Made by a program: the position numbers and the translations under genes. This document shows, piece after piece, positions 9,932 to 20,500 of a stretch of 64,000 bases of DNA (the first letter of the stretch is position 1; each line of letters begins with the position of its first letter). The stretch comes from Lachnoclostridium sp. UBA7097 (lineage in GTDB: Bacteria; Bacillota; Clostridia; Lachnospirales; Lachnospiraceae). The notes beneath the pieces are model-generated. The model was given only the letters and a program-made list of their open reading frames with translations. It did not search any database and was not told the DNA's origin. Location: assembly GCA_002499945.1 (NCBI GenBank), contig DKYP01000100.1, forward strand, positions 6,613 through 70,612, in the 5' to 3' direction.

Positions 9932-11200
9932 TTGGATAAAAAGGTTAAAGTTATTGTAATTGGCGGAGGGGCGGCAGGGATAATGGCGGCTGTGGCGGCA
10001 GCAGATGCAGGCGCAGAGGTTATTATTGCCGAGAAAAATGAAAAAATTGGCAAAAAGCTTTATATAACGGGAAAGGGCAGGTGCAATATTACAAATAACA
10101 GTGATATACAGAACCTGCTTCTTCATGTTGTGTCAAACCCAAAGTTTTTATACAGTGCATTTTCTGCAATGGACAGCCGGAAGTTAATGGATTTTCTGGA
10201 AAATAACGGTTTAAATCTTAAAACAGAGCGTGGCGGCAGGGTGTTTCCGCTTTCAGATAAATCTTCTGATGTTATCAGGACATTTAAAAATATTCTTGAA
10301 AAAAGAGATGTAAAAATTTACTATAATACAGAAGTACAGGGTATAAATATAAAAGACGGGGTTTTTAAAAGTGCTGATATTAAATATTTAAACCAAAATG
10401 GCAGGAAAAATACAGAAACAATTAAGGCGGATGCTGTTATAATTGCAACAGGGGGCGTTTCGTACCCATCTACAGGTTCTACAGGGGATGGTTACAGGTT
10501 TGCCTTAAATACGGGGCATAAGGTTAAAGAAACATTCCCGTCACTGGTTCCTGTAAATATTAAGGAGGGTTTTGCAAAGGAATTGCAGGGGCTTTCATTG
10601 CGCAATGTGGAATTATCGCTTAAAGACGGGAAGAAAGTTTTATATAAAGAAATGGGTGAAATGCTTTTTACACATTTTGGGATAAGCGGGCCTTTAGTCC
10701 TTACAGCAAGCTGTTATATGTCTGGAAAAGATATGGCAGGCATGAAGTTTATAATAGATTTAAAACCTGCATTGACAAAACAGCAGCTGGATGGGAGAAT
10801 ATTAAGGGATTTTTCAGAATGTAAAAACAGCTGTTTTAAAAACAGCCTTGGAAGGCTTCTGCCAGCAAAGCTTATACCTGTTATAACAAGGCTTTCTGGC
10901 ATAGATGCAGATAAAAAAGTCCATTCAGTTACAAAACAGGAAAGAGCCGGGCTTGTGGATTTGCTAAAAGGCTTAGAAATGACACCTGAGGGTATGAGGG
11001 GGTTTGATGAAGCAATTATTACAAGGGGCGGTGTGATGGTGAAGGAGATTAATCCTGCTACAATGGAATCTAAAAAAGTAAAAGGAATGTATTTTGCAGG
11101 GGAAGTAATTGACACTGATGCAGTGACAGGGGGATATAACCTCCAGATAGCGTGGTCAACAGGGTATCTTGCAGGCAAATCCGCCGCAGGTATAAAGTAA
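9932..11200 (+). CDS. HI0933-like NAD(P)/FAD-dependent oxidoreductase (flavoprotein)
   Basis: A flavoprotein of the HI0933/YhiN family. The N-terminal dinucleotide-binding motif is VIVIGGGAAGIMAAVAAADA, followed by EKIGKKLYITGKGRCNITN, a family signature. GGVSYPSTGSTGDGYRFA and a C-terminal FAD-binding segment (FAGEVIDTDAVTGGYNLQIA) complete it. The physiological reaction is not established for this family. GGAGG at 9921-9925 abuts ATG 9926 with no spacing, so TTG 9932 with 6-nt spacing is the better start; the alternative adds two residues. It is tightly linked to the PncC-like gene and 40 bp before cmk. Confidence 0.9.
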   Translation: MDKKVKVIVIGGGAAGIMAAVAAADAGAEVIIAEKNEKIGKKLYITGKGRCNITNNSDIQNLLLHVVSNPKFLYSAFSAMDSRKLMDFLENNGLNLKTERGGRVFPLSDKSSDVIRTFKNILEKRDVKIYYNTEVQGINIKDGVFKSADIKYLNQNGRKNTETIKADAVIIATGGVSYPSTGSTGDGYRFALNTGHKVKETFPSLVPVNIKEGFAKELQGLSLRNVELSLKDGKKVLYKEMGEMLFTHFGISGPLVLTASCYMSGKDMAGMKFIIDLKPALTKQQLDGRILRDFSECKNSCFKNSLGRLLPAKLIPVITRLSGIDADKKVHSVTKQERAGLVDLLKGLEMTPEGMRGFDEAIITRGGVMVKEINPATMESKKVKGMYFAGEVIDTDAVTGGYNLQIAWSTGYLAGKSAAGIK

Positions 11201-11241
11201 ATGGCATATAAAATTAGATAATTAACAGGAGAGAATTGGTT

Positions 11242-11913
11242 ATGCATAATATAGCAATAGACGGGCCGGCTGGTGCAGGTAAAAGTACAATAGCAAGGCT
11301 TGCAGCAGAAAAACTTGGTTTTATATATGTGGATACAGGTGCAATGTACAGGGCAATGGCACTTTATTTTATAAGGAATGGCATAGACACCGGGGATGAA
11401 GGGGCGGTACATGCAGCATGCGGGGACATAGATATTTCCATAGAATACCAGGATGGGGAACAGATGGTAATATTAAATGGTGAAAATGTCAATGCTTTTA
11501 TAAGGACAGAACAGGTAAGCATGGTGACATCAGATATTGCCAGGTATACACCAGTAAGGGCTAAACTTCTGGATATACAGAGAAACCTTGCTGCGGTTAA
11601 GGATATAATAATGGACGGGCGTGATATAGGCACATGTGTACTCCCGGACGCAGAAACCAAGATTTACCTTACTGCAAGTGCAGATGAAAGGGCAAGGCGC
11701 AGGTATAAAGAACAGACAGGACGTGGCATTGCCTGTGATATAGAAATGTTAAAACAGGATATAATTAAAAGGGATGAACAGGATATGAACAGGGAAACAT
11801 CACCTTTAAAGCAGGCAGAGGATGCTGTGTTTCTTGATACTTCGGATTTATCAATAGAAGAAGCTGTGGATGCAGTAATTAACATATATAACAGCAAAAA
11901 AGCAGCAAGCTAA
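11242..11913 (+). CDS. cmk: Cytidylate kinase
   Basis: Phosphorylates CMP and dCMP to the diphosphates. The P-loop IDGPAGAGKSTIARL lies at the N-terminus, YVDTGAMYRA follows near residue 35, and MDGRDIGTCVLPDA with a LID-type arginine-rich stretch (DERARRRYKE) comes later. Length is 223 residues, as expected. AGGAGAG lies about 10 nt before ATG 11242. The cmk-ispH-rpsA order is standard in Clostridia. Confidence 0.95.
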   Translation: MHNIAIDGPAGAGKSTIARLAAEKLGFIYVDTGAMYRAMALYFIRNGIDTGDEGAVHAACGDIDISIEYQDGEQMVILNGENVNAFIRTEQVSMVTSDIARYTPVRAKLLDIQRNLAAVKDIIMDGRDIGTCVLPDAETKIYLTASADERARRRYKEQTGRGIACDIEMLKQDIIKRDEQDMNRETSPLKQAEDAVFLDTSDLSIEEAVDAVINIYNSKKAAS

Positions 11914-11962
11914 AGTTTTTATGGTTATAATCCGATTAAATAAAAAGGGGCGTATACCAGTA

Positions 11963-12814
11963 ATGAGGAAAGTTACAGTTGCAAAAAGTGCCGGTTTCTG
12001 CTTTGGTGTTAAAAGGGCAGTAGACATGGCATATGAAGAAGCTTCAAAAGGTGGCAGGGTATTTACATTAGGGCCGCTTATCCACAATGAGCAGGTGGTA
12101 TCTGACCTGGAAAGCAAAGGCGTGAAAGTTATAGAAGATGTAGAAAGCCTTGATGAAGGTGAAGATATTACAGTAATTATACGCTCACATGGCATATCTA
12201 AGGAAACATTACAAAAGCTGGAAAGGAAAAATGTCCATATAATAGATGCAACGTGCCCGTTTGTTTCCAAAATACACCATATAGTAGAGGAAAAATACAG
12301 CAAAGGATACCATATAATAATAACAGGGGACGCAAAACACCCTGAAGTTATGGCTGTATGTGGCTGGTGTGAGGACAATGCAGATATTATCGGGAGTGTG
12401 GATGAAGCAGAAAAATACAGTAATTATAAGGGGCAGAAGCTATGTGTTGTGTCGCAGACGACATTTAATTACAATAAATTTCAAGATATAGTTGATATTT
12501 TAGTGAAAAAGAGTTATGATATACTTGTTATGAATACAATTTGCAACGCTACCGAAGAGCGTCAGACAGAAGCGGGTACTATTGCGGGGCAATCCGACGC
12601 GATGTTAGTAATAGGTGGAAAACATAGTTCGAACACGCAGAAATTGTTTGAAATATGCAAAGGAGCATGTCCGGACACATATTTTATACAGACACTTGAT
12701 GACCTGGATTTGAAGAAACTTCAATCTTTTCGTAGCGTGGGTATTACTGCTGGGGCATCGACCCCAAATAATATAATTAAGGAGGTTCAATCATATGTCA
12801 GAAGTGAACAATGA
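11963..12814 (+). CDS. ispH: 4-hydroxy-3-methylbut-2-enyl diphosphate reductase IspH
   Basis: The last enzyme of the MEP isoprenoid pathway, an iron-sulfur reductase giving IPP and DMAPP. The three cluster cysteines are present in AGFCFGVKRAV, DATCPFVSK and NTICNATEERQ, and the C-terminus has GASTPNNIIKEV. I chose ATG 11963 (start MRKVTVAKSAGFCFG) with an AAAAGGGG site; 14 extra upstream codons have no support. Its 3' end overlaps the S1 gene by 20 bp in a different frame. Many Clostridia have IspH and S1 as one fused protein, but here they are separate. The last ~350 bp use noticeably more GCG, ACG, TCG and CCG codons than the neighbours. Confidence 0.95.
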   Translation: MRKVTVAKSAGFCFGVKRAVDMAYEEASKGGRVFTLGPLIHNEQVVSDLESKGVKVIEDVESLDEGEDITVIIRSHGISKETLQKLERKNVHIIDATCPFVSKIHHIVEEKYSKGYHIIITGDAKHPEVMAVCGWCEDNADIIGSVDEAEKYSNYKGQKLCVVSQTTFNYNKFQDIVDILVKKSYDILVMNTICNATEERQTEAGTIAGQSDAMLVIGGKHSSNTQKLFEICKGACPDTYFIQTLDDLDLKKLQSFRSVGITAGASTPNNIIKEVQSYVRSEQ

Positions 12815-13898
12815 ATTTGAACAGTTATTGGAAGAAACATTAGTAACAATCCACAATGGGGAGATTGTAGAAGGGACAGTTATCAGCGTTAAGGAAGATG
12901 AAATCGTTTTAAACATTGGTTACAAGGCTGATGGTATTATTACCAGGAATGAATACAGTAACCAGTCAGGTATCGACCTTAGGGAAGTAGTTAAAGAAGG
13001 CGATACAATGAGCGCTAAAGTTCTTAAGGTAAATGACGGCGAAGGACAGGTAGTCCTGACATATAAGCGGCTTGCCATGGAAAAGAGCAATGAGCGCATA
13101 AGGGAAGCATTTGAGAACAAGGAAGTACTTAAAGCTACAGTTTCAGCTGTACTTGCAGGTGGTTTAAGCGTAGTAGTTGATGAAACAAAAGTATTTATCC
13201 CTGCAAGCCTTGTGTCAGATACTTATGAGAAAGACCTTTCCAAATATTCAGGACAGGAGATAGAGTTTGTCATAAGTGAATTTAATCCTAAAAAGAGAAG
13301 GATTATCGGTGACAGGAAACAGCTTCTTGTTGCGGAGAAGAAGAAACTCCAGGAAGAGTTGTTCGCAAGGATAAAAGTTGGTGACACAGTAGAAGGCACA
13401 GTAAAGAACCTTACAGATTTTGGTGCATTTATTGACTTAGGCGGCGCAGACGGGCTTCTCCATATTTCAGAGATGTCATGGGGACGTGTTGAGAACCCTA
13501 AGAAGGTGTTCAGTGTAGGCGATAAGACAAAGGTTCTTATTAAAGATATAAAAGATGACAAGATTGCACTCAGCCTGAAATTTGAAGACCAGAACCCTTG
13601 GTTAAATGCTGATGAAAAATACAGCACAGGTTCAGTAGTTAAGGGAAAAGTTGCAAGAATGGCAGATTTCGGTGCATTTATCGAACTTGAACCTGGTGTG
13701 GATGCGCTGCTGCATGTTTCACAGATTTCAAAAGAGCATGTTGACAAACCATCTGATGTACTTAAAACAGGCCAGGAGATTGAAGCTAAAGTAGTTGATT
13801 TCAATAAGGAAGACCATAAAATCAGTTTAAGTATTAAAGCTTTATTAAATGATTCACAGACGGATGAGGAACCTGCCGGTGAAGATGTAGCTGAGTAA
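12795..13898 (+). CDS. rpsA: 30S ribosomal protein S1 (four S1 motifs)
   Basis: An RNA-binding protein that aids translation initiation. The 367 residues hold four S1 OB-fold repeats starting near residues 18, 105, 190 and 275. The third and fourth repeats show the consensus VKNLTDFGAFIDLGGADGLLH and VARMADFGAFIELEPGVDALLH. AAGGAGG lies ideally before ATG 12795, inside the end of ispH, so the two genes are translationally linked. A strong terminator follows at 13908-13948. Confidence 0.93.
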   Translation: MSEVNNEFEQLLEETLVTIHNGEIVEGTVISVKEDEIVLNIGYKADGIITRNEYSNQSGIDLREVVKEGDTMSAKVLKVNDGEGQVVLTYKRLAMEKSNERIREAFENKEVLKATVSAVLAGGLSVVVDETKVFIPASLVSDTYEKDLSKYSGQEIEFVISEFNPKKRRIIGDRKQLLVAEKKKLQEELFARIKVGDTVEGTVKNLTDFGAFIDLGGADGLLHISEMSWGRVENPKKVFSVGDKTKVLIKDIKDDKIALSLKFEDQNPWLNADEKYSTGSVVKGKVARMADFGAFIELEPGVDALLHVSQISKEHVDKPSDVLKTGQEIEAKVVDFNKEDHKISLSIKALLNDSQTDEEPAGEDVAE

Positions 13899-13907
13899 TT
13901 AATTTTT

Positions 13908-13948
13908 CCGCCAATCCGTAAAAAAGTAAACGGGTTGGCGGTTTTTTC
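13908..13948 (+). terminator. Rho-independent terminator after rpsA
   Basis: CCGCCAATCCGT at 13908-13919 pairs with ACGGGTTGGCGG (13930-13941, one wobble) and is followed by six Ts. It ends the cmk-ispH-rpsA transcript. cheR has its own ribosome site just beyond. Confidence 0.9.
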
Positions 13949-13964
13949 ATGGAGGTATATAAAA

Positions 13965-14744
13965 ATGGGTGATTATGAAAAGTTTAAAACCAAAGTATAC
14001 CAGCTTACCAAGATTGATTTGAGCTGTTATAAAGAAAGACAGATGAAAAGGCGTATAGATTCGCTTATCACTAAGAGAAAAATCAGTTCATATGATGAAT
14101 ATATAAATGCTATTTCAAAAGACAAGGAGCTTCTTGAAGAATTTGTAGCTTATCTTACAATAAATGTTTCTGAATTTTATAGGAATCCTGAACAGTGGAA
14201 ATTACTTGAAAATGAGATGTTTCCATATTTATTTGAGAAATTTGGAAGCAATAATATAAAAATATGGAGTGCTGCCTGTTCTACAGGGGATGAACCATAT
14301 ACACTTGTTATGCTCCTTGCCAAATTTATCCCTATGAACAGGATAAAAATAATTGCAACTGATATTGATAAGCAGGTACTTGAAAAAGCACAGATTGGGG
14401 TTTACGACGAGAAAAGTTTAAAAGGGCTTCCTAAAGAATACATTACAAAATATTTTACTAAAACAGGCACAAGAAGCTACCAGATTTCAGATGAAGTGAA
14501 AAAATGTGTTGAATTTAAACAGCATAACCTCTTAAAAGATACATACCCTTCAGGCTGCAATATGATAGTGTGCCGCAATGTAATGATATATTTTACAGAA
14601 GAAGCCAAAGATGAAATATACAAAAAATTTAACGCTGCACTTAAAAAAGATGGCATACTTTTTGTAGGAAGCACAGAGCAGATAATATCCCCAGGGGAGT
14701 CAGGATTCTCAACATTTAAGTCATTCTTCTATAAGAAAATGTAA
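13965..14744 (+). CDS. cheR: CheR-type chemotaxis methyltransferase
   Basis: A SAM-dependent methyltransferase that methylates glutamates of chemoreceptors. It is 259 residues long. The N-terminal helical CheR domain (YKERQMKRRIDSLI) precedes the catalytic domain with NVSEFYRNPEQW, WSAACSTGDEPYTLVML and MIVCRNVMIYFTEEA, all family landmarks. ATG 13965 has a GGAGG site; an upstream in-frame ATG lies in the terminator. No other chemotaxis genes are nearby, so this is an orphan copy. Its presence hints that the organism is motile. Confidence 0.9.
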   Translation: MGDYEKFKTKVYQLTKIDLSCYKERQMKRRIDSLITKRKISSYDEYINAISKDKELLEEFVAYLTINVSEFYRNPEQWKLLENEMFPYLFEKFGSNNIKIWSAACSTGDEPYTLVMLLAKFIPMNRIKIIATDIDKQVLEKAQIGVYDEKSLKGLPKEYITKYFTKTGTRSYQISDEVKKCVEFKQHNLLKDTYPSGCNMIVCRNVMIYFTEEAKDEIYKKFNAALKKDGILFVGSTEQIISPGESGFSTFKSFFYKKM

Positions 14745-14774
14745 AATATATCTGGATGATAAAATAAATATTAT

Positions 14775-14820
14775 AAAGGCTGCCTGGGGTATAAATACAA
14801 CAGGTGGCTTTATTTGTTTT
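14775..14820 (+). terminator. Terminator after cheR
   Basis: AAAGGCTGCCTG (14775-14786) pairs with CAGGTGGCTTT (14801-14811) with one bulged G, followed by ATTTGTTTT. It separates cheR from the Wadjet operon. Confidence 0.7.
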
Positions 14821-14855
14821 GCATATAAAAATATCCATATTTTCTTAAAACAGGC

Positions 14856-14884
14856 TTGCATATAATCTATTTTGTGTGTAAAAT
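14856..14884 (+). promoter_or_regulatory. Probable promoter of the Wadjet (jetABCD) operon
   Basis: TTGCAT (14856-14861) and TAAAAT (14879-14884) are separated by 17 bp, about 60 bp before jetA. It is the only convincing sigma-A-type promoter in the 200-bp gap. Confidence 0.55.
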
Positions 14885-14945
14885 ATAGACATAAATATAC
14901 AAATCACAGCAAAAACAGATTTCTTGCAGGGGGGATAATTTTATT

Positions 14946-16418
14946 ATGGTTGTTACTGAAAAGCTTTTAAAGCCGTTAAAAGAGGCAAATTACCTGAATG
15001 TGGACAATACGGACAGGTACAGGCCAATTATACGGCTTTTTTATTTGAATTATGAAAAGCTTAAATACTGGATGTACATGGAAGAGGTTTATGCAGAGCT
15101 TAAAGAAGACCCTTATTTTGAACAGTACACCATGGAACAGTGCCAGCAGGATTTAGCTTCCCTTGTTTCATGGGGGAATTTAGATACTGTACAGGATACT
15201 AAAAAGGTAACAACCCTTGAAGAATTTAAGAATAAAAAGTTCAGGTACAAGCTTTCGGAATATGCTGTAGAGATTGAAAGAATGGTACTGCATCTTGAAA
15301 ACCTGTTTGTAGAGGGTGCGTCGTTAGAGCCCGGGCTTCTGGAACGTATAAGGCATAGTACCAGCCGTATTAAAAGTATGCAGGATGCACCAGTTGAGGA
15401 AACGTACAACTGGTGGAAAGATTTAAATAGCGATTTTATAAGGCTTAACCAGAATTACCAGGATTATATGGGAACGCTTAACAGTGTAAAGGCAGAAGAG
15501 ATGATGCAGACAAGGGAGTTTCTTGTATTTAAGGACCATTTAATTGAATATTTGAGGAGTTTTGTAAAGAGTTTACAGCAGAATGTAGATGTAATCGGAC
15601 ATTATATAAAGGAAGTCCCGGAGGACAGCATCAGGGAAATTCTTGAGAAAACTATATCATATGAAATGTCAATTCCAAGGATGGATGCAGAGCCTGATGA
15701 AAGGTTAATCAGGGAAAATACAAATGGACGCTGGCAGAGTATTGAGGAGTGGTTTGTAAATAAAAATGGAAAAGAGGCGGAAGCGGGCAGGGTTTTTGAT
15801 ATTACTAATGATATAATACGTAAAATTACACGTTATGCAACAAGAATCAGTGAAACGGTTAATGCCGGGGCAAACCGCCGGGATGAGTATTATAAAGTTG
15901 CAAAGCTTTTTAGCAGCTGTATTGATGTTAATGAAGCACACAGGCTTTCTTCCAATGTTTTTGGAATTGAAAGCTCTTTGCATTTAAGAGGGGAAATTGA
16001 AAGGGAAACGGAAAGCATTAACAGTGGCGTATATGAGGAAAAGCCATATATAGTGGAGATTATGCCAAGGACAAGGACATACAGGGATAAGGCAAAGCGT
16101 ACAGGGATTATTGACAGGACAGCGGAAAAAGAGGCAGCAAAGAGGGCGGCTATTGAAAGGATAGAAAAGGAGAGGAAACTTTTAGAAAGTTATATAAAAG
16201 ATGACAGGCTTGATTTTGCAGGGCTTCCGGTATTAGAACCATTTGCCAGGGATACTTTTTTAACATGGCTTTCCAAAGCACTGGAAAGAAAGGACAGAAG
16301 TTCTAAAACAGAAGATGGAAGGACATATTTTGTTGAGGAAAGGACAGAGCAGACCTGTACTGTTGAATGTACAGATGGCAAATTTACAATGCCAGCATAT
16401 GTAATATGCTTTAAATAA
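14946..16418 (+). CDS. jetA: Wadjet defence protein JetA-like (kleisin-type subunit)
   Basis: A 490-residue protein, first gene of four overlapping or closely spaced genes. It is mostly helical and charged with no membrane segment. The N-terminus (EKLLKPLKEANYLNV) looks like a winged-helix region and the middle is rich in coiled-coil-like helices. I assign JetA by position and by resemblance to the diverged JetA family found beside JetD proteins in Clostridia; there is no short diagnostic motif. In characterised Wadjet systems JetA is the MukF-like kleisin that bridges the SMC subunit JetC and the KITE subunit JetB, and the complex cleaves circular plasmid DNA. A GGGGGGA site lies 10 nt before ATG 14946. 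Confidence 0.75.
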   Translation: MVVTEKLLKPLKEANYLNVDNTDRYRPIIRLFYLNYEKLKYWMYMEEVYAELKEDPYFEQYTMEQCQQDLASLVSWGNLDTVQDTKKVTTLEEFKNKKFRYKLSEYAVEIERMVLHLENLFVEGASLEPGLLERIRHSTSRIKSMQDAPVEETYNWWKDLNSDFIRLNQNYQDYMGTLNSVKAEEMMQTREFLVFKDHLIEYLRSFVKSLQQNVDVIGHYIKEVPEDSIREILEKTISYEMSIPRMDAEPDERLIRENTNGRWQSIEEWFVNKNGKEAEAGRVFDITNDIIRKITRYATRISETVNAGANRRDEYYKVAKLFSSCIDVNEAHRLSSNVFGIESSLHLRGEIERETESINSGVYEEKPYIVEIMPRTRTYRDKAKRTGIIDRTAEKEAAKRAAIERIEKERKLLESYIKDDRLDFAGLPVLEPFARDTFLTWLSKALERKDRSSKTEDGRTYFVEERTEQTCTVECTDGKFTMPAYVICFK

Positions 16419-16431
16419 GGGAAGGGTATTA

Positions 16432-17571
16432 ATGAATGCTTTAGAAATATTAATGAGTAAAAGATGGGTAGTAAAAAGCCAGGAAAAAGAATTATATTAC
16501 AGGGTAAAGGATGATATTGGAAAGTATAAAACATTTTTAAGTGAGAAACTGGGATACCATGTTATTGTAACACCATATTTTATTAAGCTTGAAAAAATAC
16601 CAGCAAAACCGGAAAACTGGATGGGGATTTCCGGTTTTAAGGAAAAGATGGAATATATATTTCTCTGTATTATCTTAATGTTTCTTGAAGATAAGGAGGC
16701 AGAAGACCAGTTTGTGCTGTCAGATTTAACAGAGTATGTACAGGGACAGTGGAAGGAAGAAGAAACGGACTGGACTGTTTATAAGAACCGCCGGTGCTTT
16801 GTAAAGGTATTAAAGTTCTGTGTGGATTGTGGCATGTTAAAAGTAGATGATGGCAATGAAGAGGATTTTTATAAGGACGGAAGTACAGAAGTGCTTTATG
16901 AAAATACAGGGATATCAAGGTATTTTATGCGCAATTTTACAATAGATATTTCAGGTTTTACAGACCCGTCTGGTTTTACAGGTGAAGAATGGATTGGAAT
17001 GGATGAGGACAGGGGGATTATACGCAGGCAGAGGGTTTACCGCAAGCTTTTTATGGGCATGGGGATTTACCGGACAGAGGATTCTGAGGAAGATTTTTTG
17101 TATGTTAAGAATTACAGGAATATAATACAAAGTGAGTTACAGGCTGTTACAGACTGCACACTGCATGTACATAAAAACAGCGCATTCCTGGTTCTTGGCA
17201 AGGACTGCCGTATGGGAAGGTGTTTCCCAGAGGAAAATACACTTTCAGATATTGCCTTGCTTTGCAGTACGCTTATACGCGGGATGCTTGGGGAAGAAGA
17301 GATTACATGCCCTGTAGATGAACAAATAACAATGCCTTTACAACAGTTTACAGGGGTTATTGAAAACTGTAAGGAAATTTACCAAGAAGGTTTTCCTAAG
17401 AAATACAGGGATATGACAATAAATGAATTTGTAACAGCAGCAATGCAGTATATGGAAGAAATGGAGCTTATAAATACAGATGGCAAAGAAGTCTGCATTA
17501 AGCCGGCATTTGGCAAGATGAATGGCGTTTATCCGGATGACTTCAAATTAAAGAGGGAGGAAAAGCAATGA
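16432..17571 (+). CDS. jetB: Wadjet defence protein JetB-like (KITE-type subunit)
   Basis: A 379-residue soluble protein between JetA-like and the SMC-like JetC. It contains segments consistent with tandem winged helices (FVLSDLTEYVQGQW, KVLKFCVDCGMLKVDD). By position and size class it is the MukE-like KITE subunit. It is longer than JetB of type I Wadjet systems (roughly 200-250 residues), so this locus probably belongs to a type II or III-like branch; the exact type is uncertain. The start is ATG 16432 after GGGAAGGG, 13 bp beyond jetA. Its stop overlaps the jetC start in ATGA. Confidence 0.7.
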   Translation: MNALEILMSKRWVVKSQEKELYYRVKDDIGKYKTFLSEKLGYHVIVTPYFIKLEKIPAKPENWMGISGFKEKMEYIFLCIILMFLEDKEAEDQFVLSDLTEYVQGQWKEEETDWTVYKNRRCFVKVLKFCVDCGMLKVDDGNEEDFYKDGSTEVLYENTGISRYFMRNFTIDISGFTDPSGFTGEEWIGMDEDRGIIRRQRVYRKLFMGMGIYRTEDSEEDFLYVKNYRNIIQSELQAVTDCTLHVHKNSAFLVLGKDCRMGRCFPEENTLSDIALLCSTLIRGMLGEEEITCPVDEQITMPLQQFTGVIENCKEIYQEGFPKKYRDMTINEFVTAAMQYMEEMELINTDGKEVCIKPAFGKMNGVYPDDFKLKREEKQ

Positions 17572-20500
17572 ATAACAGCAGCTGGATTATTAATAAAGCA
17601 GGTTTAACCGATTTCTGGTATTATGACCAGCAGGAATTTAAATTTCTTGAAGGAAGGATGCTTCTAAGAGGTTCTAATGGTTCTGGAAAGTCTGTAACAA
17701 TGCAAAGCTTTATCCCGCTTCTTTTAGATGGAAATATGCGCCCTGAGCGTCTTGACCCTTTTGGTTCAAGGGCAAGGAAAATGGAGAATTACCTGCTTGA
17801 AGAGGATGATGGCAGGGATGAACGGACAGGTTATCTTTATATGGAATTTAAACGCCAGGAATCAGAAACATATATAACAATCGGGATTGGGCTGCGTGCA
17901 AGGAAGAATAAAAAACTTGAAACATGGTATTTTTGTATTACAGATGGAAGAAGGGTTGGAAAAGATTTTTTATTGTATAAAGATGTACAAAATAAAATAG
18001 CATATTCCAAAACAGAATTAAGGAACAGAATTGGAAACGGCGGGCGTGTAATGGATACACAGGGCGAATATGCTGCCTGTGTTAATTCATTAATATTTGG
18101 TTTTGAAACAATGGAAGAATACAAGGAAATGCTTGATTTATTAATACAGCTGCGTACACCAAAGCTTTCTAAAGATTTTAAACCTTCTGTAATTAATGAT
18201 ATATTAAGCAAATCTTTGCAGACATTATCAGAAGATGACCTGCGCCCTATGTCAGAGGCTATTGAAAATATGGATACCATGAAAACGAATCTTGACAACC
18301 TTTCAGAAAGCATAAAGGCAGCAAAACAAATTGAAAAAGTTTATGACCAGTATAACAGGGCAGTCCTTTTTGAAAAAGCTTCAATATATCTTAGTAAAGC
18401 TGGTGAATTTAAAAAACAGCAGGATGAATTACAAAGCTTAGAAGAAAGGATTTCTTTAAATACAGATTTGCTTGAAAAGGAAAATATTAATTATGATAGT
18501 CTAAAACAGGAGTATGAAGTCCTGGAAACAGAGCGTAATTCATTAAGTGATAATGATGCTACAAGATTAAAAGCAGAAGAAAGTAAACTTGAAAAACAGC
18601 TGGCGGAATCTGAAGAAGAAATAAAAATTTATGAAAAGCGTTCTGATAAAAAGCGGGAAGAATGTATAGATAAAGAGAACCGCATTAAGTCGCAGGACAA
18701 TGATAATAATACAACATTGCATGAGCTGGAAAATACTCTTGTACAGATGGAAGAAGCAATAGAAGATGTGCCATTTGATGAGGCAATATTTTTTATAGAG
18801 GAAATAAAACCAGGGCAGGATGGCAGATGTGATTTTGCCAGCCATACAAAAATGCTGGACCGCTATATGCAGAGTGTAGAGAATGGCACAGAGATTTTAA
18901 GGCTTGAGGAAGAGGAAAAAAGACGCTGTGATGAAGCTTTAAAAGAACTTGATTTAAAGAGGGAGGAACGTGAAAAGGCAGAACGTGAGTGGAGGCAGTA
19001 TGACAGGCAGCTTGTGGAACAGAAAAGCGAAATTACAGAGGCTGTTTATAAATGGGAACATGGCAATACACAATTCCATATGGAACCAGAAGCTTTACAG
19101 GAATTAGCAGGGTTTATTGATAATTACCAGTATGGCATGGATTATTCCAGGATAAATGAAATACTTTACGGGCAGAAAAATAAATTAAAAGACAAACTTT
19201 ATGAAGAAGAAAGGGAAATCCTTAAAGAAAAAGAACCTGTTACAGCCAGTTTAAATGAAGCAAGGAAAGAATTAAAAAACTGGGAGGAGAGCAGGGAAGC
19301 AGAACCGGAAAGAAGCAAAGAAACTATTAATAACAGGCAGAAGCTTGATGAAATGGGAATTTCATATATTCCTTTTTATAAGGCTGTTGATTTTGAAGAT
19401 AAATTAAGCCAGACGGAAGCAGACAGGCTTGAAGCTGCATTACTGCATATGGGGATACTTGATGCTTTAATTGTAGATGCAGATGACAGGGAAAAAGTCC
19501 TTTCAATGGAGGGTGATATCTGTGATAAATACCTGTTTGGTGATATAGAACATATAAAACCAGATATTATGGAGGCATTGCAGGTTTATAATGCAGAAAA
19601 TGATATATTGCTTTACCAGAAGATATCTAATGTACTTGCAGGAATAGGCATTAATGGAAGTACAGGAAAAGAACAGGCAACATGGGCAGGTATTAACGGG
19701 AATTACCATATAGGTGTATTAGAAGGAGCTACAGGCACATTATATAAAGCAAAATATATAGGGACAGCAGCAAGGGAACGCTACCGCCTTGATAAAATAA
19801 ATGAATTAAAATCCCTTATAAACAATCTTGAAATACAGGAAAAACAGTTTGAAGAACGTATTGTGCAGAAAAAAGAACAGCAGGGAAAACTACAGGAAGA
19901 AATGGAAAGTTTTCCTGATGAAGAAGATTTAAAAATTGCTGCAAAAGATTTCTGGGACAGCGGGGTACGTCTGGAAAATGCAAAGGAACTGGCAGAAAAG
20001 TACAGGGAAAGGCTTTTAAATGAGCAGGGTAAATTAAAAGAAACCAGGTTAAAAGTACAAGAAATATGTGCCAGTGCACATATGGCAAACCGCCCTGATG
20101 TTTTTGAAAATGCACTAAAAAGCCTTAAAGAATACAGAAACCTTTTAAATATGGCAGGCATTGCATATAATAAATACTGGGCAGGCATGGATATGGCAAG
20201 GACTTTAAAAGATGCACTGGATGGGCTTATGGAGGACAGGGACGGGCTTTTATATACATTAAACCATTATAACCAGCAGAAAAGACGTATCCTGGATGAA
20301 CTGGAATCTGTAAAAAAACAACTTGGATTAACTAATTATAATGAAATAAAAGAACGTCTTGACGCATGTGTAAAACGCCTTGGTGAAATACCAGGTGAAC
20401 GTGACCGCCTTGCATCACATATTGGTTTCCTTAAAAATTCTATTGAAAATGATAAAGAGAAACTGGAAGAAAAAAGGGGACATTTAAATAAAACAGAAAG

